Assembly (NCBI GenBank): GCA_963776465.1
Contig: CAVZMV010000002.1
Location: 1,364,001 to 1,428,000 of the forward strand
DNA: 64,000 nt
Direction of reading: 5' to 3'
Source of the DNA: DASRHK01 sp963776465
GTDB taxonomy: Bacteria > Pseudomonadota > Gammaproteobacteria > Nevskiales > Nevskiaceae
In this document: in pieces, positions 29,433 through 36,818 of the stretch
Layout: each line of letters opens with the position of its first letter
How positions within the stretch are numbered: position 1 is the first letter of the stretch
Program-made: the position numbers and the translations under genes
Notes under the pieces: model-generated
Told to the model about the DNA's origin: nothing
What the model saw: only the letters and a program-made list of their open reading frames with translations
The model's database searches: none

Positions 29433-31190
29433 TCAACCTGACCGCTTCGCCTTCCCCTGCGGTTTCGGTCTGCGCTCCGGCGCGCCTTCGCTGCTCACCT
29501 TGCTGATCTGCAGCTGCCTGCCACTGACCCACACCTTCTTCAGGCCGTGGAAGATGTCCTTGGGGATGCCTTCGGGTAACTCGACGATGCTGTGATCGTC
29601 CAGGATCTGCACGCGGCCGATGAACTGGCTGTCGAGTCCGGCTTCGTTGGTGATGGCGCCGACGATGTTGCCGACCTTCACGCCGTGCACGGCTCCGACT
29701 TCGATGCGGAAGGTCTCGAAGCCGACGTCATGGCGCTTCGGCCGCCGCGGCTTCTCGACCGCACGCTCGCGCTCGCGTGATGGACGCTCCTCGGCGTTCT
29801 TGAACTCCGCTGCGGGCGCGGCCGGCGTCTCCGGCTCGACTCGCGCCGCCGCCGCCATCGGCGGTGCAGCACCCTGAGCGAGAAGCGCAAGCGCTGCCGC
29901 GACTTCGCGCGCGGAGACTTTGTATTCGCGCTCGTATTGCTCGACCACGGCCTGCAGCTGGCGCAGCCCGTCGGCAAGCTCGGCGTTGCGCAGCGTCTGC
30001 GTGATGGTGTCCTTGAACTTGGCGATGCGCTTGTCTTGCACGCTCTCGGCGGTGGGCAGCTGCATCTCCGCGATGTTCTGACGCGTGGCGCGCTCGATCA
30101 TCTTGAGCATGTGCCGCTCGCGCGGCGCCACGAACAGGATCGCTTCACCCTTGCGGCCGGCGCGTCCGGTGCGCCCGATGCGATGGATGTAGGCCTCGGT
30201 GTCGCTCGGGATGTCGTAATTGATCACGTGGCTGATGCGATCGACGTCGAGCCCGCGGGCGGCGATGTCAGTGGCGACGATGATGTCGAGCTCGCCGTTC
30301 TTCAACCTGGTGATGGTGCGCTCGCGCTGGCGCTGATCCAGGTCGCCGTTGAGCGGCGCCACCGCGAAGCCGCGCGCTTCCAGGCGCTGGGCCAGCTCGG
30401 CGGACGCAAGCTTGGTGCGCGTGAAGATGATCATGCCGTCGAACGGCTCGGCCTCGAGGATGCGCGTGAGGGCGTCGATCTTGCTGCCAGTCGTCATCCA
30501 GTAGCGCTGGCGGGTGTTGGCGACGGTCGAGGTCTTGTTACGGATGGTGATCTCGACCGGCGTCTTCAGGTGCGTCTGCGCGATGCGGCGGATCGCCGGC
30601 GGCATCGTTGCGGAGAACAGCGCGACCTGGCGCGTCGGCGGCGTCTGCTTGAGGATCTTCTCGACGTCGTCGATGAAGCCCATGCGCAGCATCTCGTCGG
30701 CTTCGTCGAGCACCAGGCAGGTGAGCGTGCCGAGCTTCAGCGTGCCGCGCTCCATGTGATCGATGACGCGGCCCGGCGTGCCGACGACGACGTGCGCGCC
30801 GCGCTTGAGGCTGCTGAGCTGCGGCCCGTAGCTCTGGCCACCGTAGATCGGCAGCACGTGGAAGCCCGGCAGATGCGCGGCATATTTCTGGAACGCCTCG
30901 GCGACCTGGATCGCGAGCTCGCGCGTGGGCGTGAGGACCAGCGCCTGCACGACCGGCTTGCGCAGATCCAGGCGCGACAGCACCGGCAGCGCAAACGCGG
31001 CGGTCTTCCCGGTGCCGGTCTGCGCCTGGCCGACCAGATCGCGGCCTTCGAGCAGCGGCGGAATGGTCGCCGCCTGGATCGGGGAGGGCGATTCGTAGCC
31101 GACGTCGTTCAGCGCCTTGAGCAGCGGCTCGCTGAGCGCAAGGTCGCGGAAGGTTGGGGCGGTTGCGGCTGGGTCGGTGGGCATGGGCAT
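29433..31190 (-). CDS. deaD: DEAD-box RNA helicase DeaD/CsdA
   Basis: A 585-residue ATP-dependent RNA helicase. Motifs in order: Q motif (YESPSPIQAATIP), Walker A AQTGTGKT, PTRELA, DEAD, SAT, TDIAARGLD and HRIGRTGRAG. A Glu/Arg-rich linker precedes a DbpA-type RNA-binding domain (about residues 480-555, VGNIVGAI, QIL...IVELP) and a basic tail. This matches CsdA/DeaD, involved in ribosome assembly and cold-related RNA unwinding. It is a chromosomal housekeeping gene sitting between defence modules. Confidence 0.95.
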   Translation of the reverse strand: MPMPTDPAATAPTFRDLALSEPLLKALNDVGYESPSPIQAATIPPLLEGRDLVGQAQTGTGKTAAFALPVLSRLDLRKPVVQALVLTPTRELAIQVAEAFQKYAAHLPGFHVLPIYGGQSYGPQLSSLKRGAHVVVGTPGRVIDHMERGTLKLGTLTCLVLDEADEMLRMGFIDDVEKILKQTPPTRQVALFSATMPPAIRRIAQTHLKTPVEITIRNKTSTVANTRQRYWMTTGSKIDALTRILEAEPFDGMIIFTRTKLASAELAQRLEARGFAVAPLNGDLDQRQRERTITRLKNGELDIIVATDIAARGLDVDRISHVINYDIPSDTEAYIHRIGRTGRAGRKGEAILFVAPRERHMLKMIERATRQNIAEMQLPTAESVQDKRIAKFKDTITQTLRNAELADGLRQLQAVVEQYEREYKVSAREVAAALALLAQGAAPPMAAAARVEPETPAAPAAEFKNAEERPSRERERAVEKPRRPKRHDVGFETFRIEVGAVHGVKVGNIVGAITNEAGLDSQFIGRVQILDDHSIVELPEGIPKDIFHGLKKVWVSGRQLQISKVSSEGAPERRPKPQGKAKRSG

Positions 31191-31389
31191 AGCGTGTCAT
31201 AAAGACACGCCTGCCCGCTCTTTTACGGCCCCGCGTCCGCCTTCAGGCACCAGTTGCGCAAATGGTTGCAATCGACGTCCGGGGGGCGGGGGTAGGCTCA
31301 TGCAGTGAGCCTCTCACCGAGGAATATAGAGCGAGGACTCGGCCGGGAGCGAAGATGGGTATGAACCACTGGTTGACGCCAATTCGCGT

Positions 31390-31405
31390 GTGAACTAGAG
31401 TTCAC
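31390..31405. promoter_or_regulatory. Palindromic operator of the first toxin-antitoxin pair
   Basis: GTGAACTAGAGTTCAC, 7-base arms around AG, ends exactly before the toxin ATG at 31406. This is a good candidate for autorepression by the antitoxin or the complex. Confidence 0.6.
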
Positions 31406-31711
31406 ATGACTCTCACGCTCGTCCGCAGCAAGACCTTCGCCGACTGGCTCAACGCCCTCGGCGACCGCAATGCCAAGACACGCATCGCAGTTCGCCTGGA
31501 TCGGCTGGCCCTCGGAAATCCTGGAGACGTGAAGCCGATCGGCGAGGGGCTGTCCGAGATGAGAATCGACTATGGTCCCGGTTATCGGGTGTATTACATG
31601 CAGCGAGGTATTCAGGTCATTGTTCTGCTCTGCGGGGGCGATAAGCGGACGCAAGACAAGGACATAGGGATCGCAAAGGCAATCGCAGCGCAATGGCTCG
31701 ACGACTCATGA
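31406..31711 (+). CDS. RelE/HigB-family addiction module toxin
   Basis: A 101-residue toxin of the 'addiction module killer protein' type. SKTFADWLNALGD, RLDRLALGNPGDVKPIGEGLSE and the strand segment YRVYYMQ...VIVLLCGGDK are typical of this RelE-superfamily branch, which cleaves mRNA on the ribosome. The toxin gene comes first and overlaps the antitoxin by ATGA, the usual order for this branch. Confidence 0.9.
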   Translation: MTLTLVRSKTFADWLNALGDRNAKTRIAVRLDRLALGNPGDVKPIGEGLSEMRIDYGPGYRVYYMQRGIQVIVLLCGGDKRTQDKDIGIAKAIAAQWLDDS

Positions 31712-32067
31712 AGATCAAGGAAGCGTTCGCTCGCTACGACAGCGCCGAGCATCTCAAGGACGAGGCTGATATCGCTGCTTACATGAACGCTGCGATGGAA
31801 GAAGCTGGTGACGACCCAGCGTTCGTCATGCACGCGCTCGGCGTGGTCGCGCGTGCTCGCGGCATGACGCAGCTCGCAGAAGCGACGGCGATCACTCGCG
31901 AGGGGCTGTACAAAGCTCTTTCGGGGAATGGCAATCCGAGCTTCGGCACCGTGGTCAAGGTTGCCAAGGCGATGGGGCTGAAGATCGAGATGAGGCCGAT
32001 CAAAGCCCAGAAAACGACGGGGCGCCGCCGTTCCGCGAAATCAAACAAGAAGGCCGCTCATTCCTGA
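31708..32067 (+). CDS. HigA-family addiction module antitoxin (HTH)
   Basis: A 119-residue partner of the toxin upstream. The conserved family start (FARYDSAEHLKDEADIAAYM) is followed by a Cro/XRE-type helix-turn-helix (ARGMTQLAEATAITREGLYKALS) and a basic tail. The ATG at 31708 overlapping the toxin stop is preferred over the one at 31693. It should bind the palindrome at 31390-31405. Confidence 0.9.
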   Translation: MKIKEAFARYDSAEHLKDEADIAAYMNAAMEEAGDDPAFVMHALGVVARARGMTQLAEATAITREGLYKALSGNGNPSFGTVVKVAKAMGLKIEMRPIKAQKTTGRRRSAKSNKKAAHS

Positions 32068-32089
32068 GCAGCCCAGGTACAGCTGGCGG

Positions 32090-32329
32090 CTACCAGTAGT
32101 AAACGTGCGGCTTGCGGTTTCCCAACGGAAACGCCATTCCATCCGGATCGTCGCCCTTCATGATGCGAATGCAGGCGACCGTGTTCTCGCGGCGTCGGGG
32201 CCTGCTCATATGCAGCTTTCGCCACCACTTGGGCGTTCCGCGGGGGAATGGCACGCCGGAGGAACGGTGGTAGCTACGCAGTAGCTTCCCGTCCGTCCCG
32301 CGGTCGGAATGCTGATTCATGTTGGACAT
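32090..32329 (-). CDS. Small basic protein, unknown
   Basis: A 79-residue reading frame between two toxin-antitoxin modules. It is rich in Arg, Trp and Pro (PRGTPKWWRKLHMSRPRRR) and ends in GNRKPHVYYW. The composition is not like random antisense translation, and it resembles short conserved accessory proteins I have seen before but cannot name. No ribosome binding site decides the start. Confidence 0.45.
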   Translation of the reverse strand: MSNMNQHSDRGTDGKLLRSYHRSSGVPFPRGTPKWWRKLHMSRPRRRENTVACIRIMKGDDPDGMAFPLGNRKPHVYYW

Positions 32330-32415
32330 CGCCTATCTCCAGTGAAGGATCTAGGAAGATGTCCAGCTCAAAGTAGTGGGCGAAGGCCATGTTCGTGCTC
32401 GAATGCGCGGGCATT

Positions 32416-32820
32416 CTAGTTCGAGAACGGATTGCGCACCGTAAGTTTGTTCTGAACGCGCAGTCCATTCTGCAGATCCTCGGAGTACAGCACGCTGGCT
32501 CCGGAAAGCAGCGCCGCTGTGGCAATCATGGCGTCGTAAACCGACAGGCCGTAGCGCATGGCCAGCGCCCTGCCGGTGTCGTGTGTTTCTTCTGTCATGG
32601 CCTCGACCGTACACGTGGCCCTAACCACGTCGAGGACCTCGGCGACTTCCGCCCATGACATCCTCAGCTTGCGGATGGCGATGGAGGCAAACTCGTTGAG
32701 GACCTGGACGCTGATGATTCCGCCACCAGCAAGCACCTGCTCGGCGCGATCTGCTTTCGCGGCATCTGCGGACAGCAGGTAGAGCAGCACGTTGGTGTCG
32801 ATGAAGGCCTTATCGCTCAT
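32416..32820 (-). CDS. vapC: VapC toxin, PIN-domain ribonuclease
   Basis: A 134-residue PIN-domain nuclease with the acidic residues expected of the active site: FIDTNVLLY (Asp), VLNEF (Glu), VYDAMIATAA (Asp) and SEDLQNG (Asp). VapC toxins cleave tRNA or rRNA. Its start overlaps the antitoxin gene by 11 bases. Confidence 0.93.
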   Translation of the reverse strand: MSDKAFIDTNVLLYLLSADAAKADRAEQVLAGGGIISVQVLNEFASIAIRKLRMSWAEVAEVLDVVRATCTVEAMTEETHDTGRALAMRYGLSVYDAMIATAALLSGASVLYSEDLQNGLRVQNKLTVRNPFSN

Positions 32821-33040
32821 TAGCCTCGAGCCGATCGAATTTGAAGCCCTTCGGTAGGCGACCCCGGTACTTCCTTAACCGGGCAAGGAGTTCCTTCGAT
32901 CCCGCAGCCTTCCTGACGCCCAGGCTACGGGCACCGTCCACGTGCAGCTCGATGTCGTCCTCTTCCTTCAACTGCAACGCCTCGACGACGTTAGCGGGCA
33001 ACCGGACGGCCAGGCTGTTTCCCCACTTGGCGACTTTCAT
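32810..33040 (-). CDS. vapB: VapB/AbrB-type antitoxin
   Basis: A 76-residue swapped-hairpin DNA-binding antitoxin (MKVAKWGNSLAVRLPANVVE). The start at 33040 is set by GAGG seven bases upstream and by the conserved MKVAKWGNS beginning; an upstream ATG would add nine unconserved residues. The C-terminal basic helix (KELLARLRKYRGRLPKGF) should wrap the VapC partner encoded behind it. Confidence 0.92.
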   Translation of the reverse strand: MKVAKWGNSLAVRLPANVVEALQLKEEDDIELHVDGARSLGVRKAAGSKELLARLRKYRGRLPKGFKFDRLEANER

Positions 33041-33053
33041 GGAATACCTCAAA

Positions 33054-33079
33054 GATATACACGACAACCACTGTATATC
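33054..33079. promoter_or_regulatory. Inverted repeat in front of vapB, likely operator
   Basis: GATATACA (33054-33061) and TGTATATC (33072-33079) form 8-base arms 10 bases apart, directly upstream of the vapB ribosome binding site. The AT-rich arms stand out from the GC-rich surroundings. Confidence 0.6.
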
Positions 33080-33147
33080 CTATCGGATCATCCCGATCCT
33101 CGCGATGCTAAGCTCTCGGTGGCTCATCCGATGAGCCCGAGCTCTCA

Positions 33148-34170
33148 ATGGACCGCACCGAACGCTTCTACAAGATCGAGCGCCTGCTGCGCCAGCGGCG
33201 CGTGGTGCCGATCGAGGATCTCTTGAAGGAGCTGGAGGTCTCGCGCGCGACGTTCAAGCGCGACCTCGAATACCTGCGCGACCGCTTCGGCTCGCCGATC
33301 ATCTGGGACGCGGATCAGCGCGGCTATCGCTTCGAGCACGAGCCGGCCGACACGCGTTCGGCGCTGCCAGGGTTCTGGCTGTCGGGCAACGAGGTGCAGG
33401 CGCTGCTGGCGCTGGAGCATCTGATCGAGTCGATGGAGCCGGGCCTTTTGTCCGCGAGCCTTGCGCCGCTCAAGCAGCGCCTGGAGCAGCTGCTCGCGGA
33501 GGGCGGGGCGTCGACCCGGCAGATCCGCAAGCGCGTGCGGCTGCTGCAGATGGGCGCGCGCCCGGTGTCGCCGCCGCACTTCTCCACCGTCGCCAACGCG
33601 TTGCTCAGCCGCCGCCAGCTGCAGATTGTCTATCTCGTGCGCGAGCGCAACGAGCGCACCGAGCGCGCGGTGTCGCCGCAGCGCCTGGTCCACTACCGGG
33701 ACAACTGGTATCTGGACGCGTGGTGCCATCTGCGCAAGGGGCTGCGCAGCTTCGCGCTCGACGCGATGGAATCGGCCGAGCAGTTGACCGAGCGCGCCAA
33801 GGACGTCGATGAAGCCGAGCTCGACAAGACCCTCGGCGCCGGCTACGGCATCTTCAGCGGCGAGGCCGCGAACAAGGCGCGGCTGCGCTTCTCGGCGCAG
33901 CGCGCGCGATGGGTGTCCAAGGAGCGCTGGCACCCGCAGCAGGTCGGCACCTTCGACGAAGAGGGGCGCTACCTGCTCGAGTTTCCTTATGGCGACGCGC
34001 GCGAGCTCGTCATGGACATCCTTCGCCACGGTCCGGAGGTGGAGGCGCTGGGGCCGGCGGCGTTGCGCAAGGCGGTGGTGGAGCAGTTGGAGCGGGCTCT
34101 TAAGCAGGTACTCGTAGGAGGAGCTGTTAGCCCCGACAGGGCGGTCAATATTTGTAGGAGGGGCTGTTAG
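33148..34170 (+). CDS. YafY-type transcriptional regulator with HTH and WYL domains
   Basis: A 340-residue regulator. The N-terminal winged helix (RLLRQRRVVPIEDLLKELEVSRATFKRDLEYLRDRFG) is followed by a WYL domain (about 165-330, RLVHYRDNWYLDAWC). WYL regulators bind ligands or nucleic-acid signals and are frequent in defence islands. The last 20 residues (LVGGAVSPDRAVNICRRGC) come from family A repeat sequence, and the TAG stop lies in the second repeat, so the original C-terminus is probably near residue 320. It is divergent from vapB. Confidence 0.87.
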   Translation: MDRTERFYKIERLLRQRRVVPIEDLLKELEVSRATFKRDLEYLRDRFGSPIIWDADQRGYRFEHEPADTRSALPGFWLSGNEVQALLALEHLIESMEPGLLSASLAPLKQRLEQLLAEGGASTRQIRKRVRLLQMGARPVSPPHFSTVANALLSRRQLQIVYLVRERNERTERAVSPQRLVHYRDNWYLDAWCHLRKGLRSFALDAMESAEQLTERAKDVDEAELDKTLGAGYGIFSGEAANKARLRFSAQRARWVSKERWHPQQVGTFDEEGRYLLEFPYGDARELVMDILRHGPEVEALGPAALRKAVVEQLERALKQVLVGGAVSPDRAVNICRRGC

Positions 34171-34205
34171 CCCCGACAGGTCGCGGCCAATGGCCGCTCC
34201 TACAA
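34112..34205. repeat. Family A repeats, one half-unit and one full unit
   Basis: A half-unit (GTAGGAGGAGCTGTTAGCCC, 34113-34136) is followed 15 bases later by a full unit (34152-34205). The first part is translated as the C-terminus of the WYL regulator; its stop is the TGTTAG of the second unit. Confidence 0.85.
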
Positions 34206-34254
34206 AAGGCGTACAGGCTCACCCCCTGAGCCACCGCCCCCTCAAGCTACCCCC

Positions 34255-34563
34255 ATGTCAGCGCACGCACTCCAACTGGTCGTCAACCGGGCTTGCTCTC
34301 CCCAGCCCGTAGCCCGGGACCACGTTGCCGCGGATGCGCTGACACCTTCTGCCTGGCAGGGCATCCATCACCGGTTGCTCAAGGCCCGAAACGCACGGTC
34401 GGATACGACCATCCCGCCCCCGCCGCGTCCGCCAGCCCTCTCCAGCTGGTGGACCGGCGGCGAGTGGCATCGCCGCGATCAATGGCTGGCGACGGCGGAG
34501 TGGGCGCACCGGTTTGGGTTTGAAGCGTTGCTGGTCCAACTGCTGGATGGACCACCGGTGTGA
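34255..34563 (+). CDS. Hypothetical protein
   Basis: A 102-residue frame in the 450-base gap between the WYL regulator and higB. The C-terminal half (SWWTGGEWHRRDQWLATAEW then FGFEALLVQLLDG) looks protein-like; the N-terminal half is less convincing, and the opposite strand is also open. No clear ribosome binding site. It may be a real small accessory gene or chance. Confidence 0.35.
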   Translation: MSAHALQLVVNRACSPQPVARDHVAADALTPSAWQGIHHRLLKARNARSDTTIPPPPRPPALSSWWTGGEWHRRDQWLATAEWAHRFGFEALLVQLLDGPPV

Positions 34564-34572
34564 CCATTGCCT

Positions 34573-34614
34573 AAGTCCCAATCTGGGACTAACCTAGTCC
34601 CGCTATGGGACTAA
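34573..34614. promoter_or_regulatory. Cluster of four GGGACT/AGTCCC half-sites before higB
   Basis: AGTCCC at 34574 and 34596 alternates with GGGACT at 34585 and 34607, giving overlapping palindromes 10 bases ahead of the toxin start. This is the expected layout of a cooperative HigA operator. Confidence 0.65.
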
Positions 34615-34623
34615 ATCTGCCAA

Positions 34624-34926
34624 ATGCGAGTTATCGCAGTTTCGACGCTGAAGGCCTTCTGGACCGGCCGCTCCCAGTTCCGGGACGCCGAGGGTCCAAC
34701 CCTCTCGTGGTATCGCGACGTCCTTCGAGCCGATTGGGCGAAGCCCACCGACGTGAAGCGCCAATTCGGCAATGCGAGCGTCCTCCGGGACGGTCGCGTG
34801 GTATTCAACATTGGCGGCAACAAATATCGCATCGTCGTCTGGGTCAACTATCCCTATCGCATCGTCTACATCCGCTTTATTGGCACGCATGAACAATACG
34901 ACGCCATCGATGCTCAAACGATTTGA
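34624..34926 (+). CDS. higB: HigB toxin (mRNA interferase)
   Basis: A 100-residue RelE-superfamily toxin of the HigB branch: MRVIAVSTLKAFW, a central VVFNIGGNKYRIVVWVNY and the end segment IRFIGTHEQYDAID are family signatures. Together with the HigA gene 10 bases downstream it forms a type II module. Confidence 0.94.
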   Translation: MRVIAVSTLKAFWTGRSQFRDAEGPTLSWYRDVLRADWAKPTDVKRQFGNASVLRDGRVVFNIGGNKYRIVVWVNYPYRIVYIRFIGTHEQYDAIDAQTI

Positions 34927-34935
34927 AGGATTCGC

Positions 34936-35316
34936 ATGAACATCAGCCCTATCAAGACAAAGGCCCACTACCGCACCGCTCTCAAAGAGATCGAGTCGCT
35001 GATGGGCGCCAAAGCAGATACACCCGAGGGTGACCGACTGGACGTGCTTGCGACGTTGATCGAGGCCTATGAGCGCAAGCACTTTCCGATGGACTTGCCG
35101 GATGCCGTGGAAGCCATCAATTTCCGGATGGAGCAACAAGGTCTAACCGCGAAGGATCTGGAGCCGATGATCGGACGCAGCAATCGTGTCTACGAAGTGC
35201 TTAACCGCAAGCGGCCGTTGACGCTGCGAATGATTGAAGGCCTTCACCGTCAGCTGGGCATTCCGGCTGAGAGCCTTCTTAAACAGCGGCGGTCCAAGGA
35301 TGTGTCGCCTCGTTAA
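34936..35316 (+). CDS. higA: HigA antitoxin (HTH)
   Basis: A 126-residue antitoxin. The N-terminal half (KTKAHYRTALKEIESLM...GDRLDVLATLIEAYE) matches the HigA toxin-binding region; the C-terminal half is an XRE-type helix-turn-helix (RMEQQGLTAKDLEPMIGRSNRVYEVLNRKR). It probably represses its operon at the palindromes at 34573-34614. It converges on dnaA with a 15-base gap. Confidence 0.94.
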   Translation: MNISPIKTKAHYRTALKEIESLMGAKADTPEGDRLDVLATLIEAYERKHFPMDLPDAVEAINFRMEQQGLTAKDLEPMIGRSNRVYEVLNRKRPLTLRMIEGLHRQLGIPAESLLKQRRSKDVSPR

Positions 35317-35331
35317 GCGCAGCACCACGCT

Positions 35332-36672
35332 CTAGAACTGGAGCTTCTTCAAAAGAGCGTCGTAGGCCTCGCGCACCTGCGCGTCGCCATCTCGAAGCTC
35401 CCGAACCTTTTTGCACGCGTGCATCACGGTCGTGTGGTCCTTGCCGAAGGCGCGGCCGATTTCCGGCAGGCTGTGCTGGGTGAGCTCTTTCGCCAGCGCC
35501 ATGGCGACCTGCCGCGGGCGGGCCAGCGAGCGCGACCGTGCCTTGGAGCCGAGATCGGCGACGCGGATGGCGTAGTGCTCGGCGACCTTCGTCATGATGC
35601 GATCGATTGTAAGCACCTGGTCGTATGCAGCCACCATGCCCTTCAGCGCGGCGCGCGCGACGTCGATGGTCACAGGCTCTCGCGTGAAGAGGACAGAGGC
35701 GCTCAGCGTGTTCAGAGCGCCTTCGAGCTGGCGCACCTGATTTCGCAGGCGCTGCGCGATGAAGAGCGCGACCTCGTCCGGAAGGTCGAGATTCATCTGC
35801 CTGGCCTTGGCTTGCAGGATCGCGATACGGGTTTCCTGGTCGGGCGGCTCGATTGAAACCGTAAGACCGGATGAGAAACGCGACTTCAGCTTGTCATCCA
35901 GTCCGTCGAGCTCCGCGGGGAAACGATCTGACGTCAGGACCACTTGCCGGCGGCCGTCAACCAAGGCATTGAAGGTATGGAACAGCTCTTCCTGCGTGCT
36001 CTGCTTGCCGACCAGGAAGTGGACGTCGTCGAGCAGCAGCAGATCCAGGTTCCGATAGTGATGCTTGAACGCGTCCTGGCGATTGCTGCGGATCGCCGCG
36101 ACGAACTGGTTCAGCCATTGCTCGGCGCCGATGAGGGCCACCCGGGCCCGTGGTTGCGACGCCACGATCGCGTTGCCGATCGCGTGCATCAGGTGCGTCT
36201 TGCCCAGGCCCGATCCTGCGTAGATAAACAATGGGTTATAGGTCCCGAGGGAATCGGCCACGTGCTGTGCGGCAGCGCGCGCCCGCTGGTTGGTCTTGCC
36301 CTCGATGTAATTGGCAAAGGTCAGATGTGGACGAAGCGGGCTCGTCTGCATCGGCGGCCGTGTGTCCGGCTGATCGGAAGGCGACGTGGCCACAGATTCC
36401 GTGGCGGTGATCGCAGCTGCACTCGCCGATCCGACAACGATGTCTGCGGTCAGGTCGGGCTCGCCGCCCTGGTGGAGCGCACGCTGGATTTCCGGGAGCC
36501 AGTTGTTACGGACGCGCTCCATGACCGTGCGATTCGGTGCGAGCAACAGCAGTCGGCGGCCGGACAAGCGCGGCTGTAGCGGGCGCATCCAGGTGTTGAG
36601 CTCCTGGTCCGTGAGCCGGCCCTCGAGCCGACGAATGCACTGGGCCCAGAATTGATCTGCGCTGATGGTCAC
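35332..36672 (-). CDS. dnaA: Chromosomal replication initiator protein DnaA, not linked to dnaN
   Basis: A 446-residue DnaA with all four domains. Domain I (FWAQCIRRLEGRLTDQELNTWMRPL), a linker of about 50 residues rich in Ser, Thr and Pro, AAA+ domain III (Walker A GSGLGKTHL near 158, Walker B LLLLDDVHF near 212, arginine-finger region KLKSRFSSG) and DNA-binding domain IV (LARPRQVAMALAKEL). The DNA-binding signature reads AFGKDHTTVMHAC, one residue shorter than the usual FGGRDHTTV. No dnaN, recF or gyrB follows and I noticed no cluster of DnaA boxes at either end. It may be the sole, relocated initiator or a paralogue. Confidence 0.93.
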   Translation of the reverse strand: MTISADQFWAQCIRRLEGRLTDQELNTWMRPLQPRLSGRRLLLLAPNRTVMERVRNNWLPEIQRALHQGGEPDLTADIVVGSASAAAITATESVATSPSDQPDTRPPMQTSPLRPHLTFANYIEGKTNQRARAAAQHVADSLGTYNPLFIYAGSGLGKTHLMHAIGNAIVASQPRARVALIGAEQWLNQFVAAIRSNRQDAFKHHYRNLDLLLLDDVHFLVGKQSTQEELFHTFNALVDGRRQVVLTSDRFPAELDGLDDKLKSRFSSGLTVSIEPPDQETRIAILQAKARQMNLDLPDEVALFIAQRLRNQVRQLEGALNTLSASVLFTREPVTIDVARAALKGMVAAYDQVLTIDRIMTKVAEHYAIRVADLGSKARSRSLARPRQVAMALAKELTQHSLPEIGRAFGKDHTTVMHACKKVRELRDGDAQVREAYDALLKKLQF

Positions 36673-36738
36673 GGCAAAGGAGGGCGAGCGGAGACAGGAA
36701 ATGCGAGCGCGACATTCTGACGCCGGAAGCGCTCGAGA

Positions 36739-36756
36739 GGTGAACCATTTTTCACC
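36739..36756. promoter_or_regulatory. Inverted repeat upstream of dnaA
   Basis: GGTGAA and TTCACC arms are separated by CCATTT, about 67 bases before the dnaA start. This could be an operator or part of the promoter region. It does not match a DnaA box. Confidence 0.35.
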
Positions 36757-36792
36757 ATTTGATACTGGTGGTATGACGCGACGTCAAAACTG

Positions 36793-36814
36793 GATTCCCG
36801 CCTCCGCGGGAATC
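36793..36814 (-). terminator. Rho-independent-like terminator after the lipase gene
   Basis: On the minus strand GATTCCCGC-GGAG-GCGGGAATC is followed by CAGTTTTGACG, a few bases beyond the lipase stop. The sequence also resembles a widespread bacterial repeat (GGATTCCCGC...GCGGGAATCACGA), so it may be a repeat used as a terminator. Confidence 0.6.
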
Positions 36815-36818
36815 ACGA

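Noticed and set aside
34112..34205. CRISPR-like array of short repeats
   Set aside because: The repeats are palindromic family A units with irregular spacing, no unique spacers of constant length and no cas genes.
20027..35316. A single integrated prophage or conjugative element
   Set aside because: No integrase, transposase, phage structural or transfer gene is present, and the housekeeping deaD lies inside the segment.
35332..36790. Chromosomal origin next to dnaA
   Set aside because: I saw no cluster of TTATCCACA-like boxes or AT-rich unwinding region on either side, and no dnaN, recF or gyrB.
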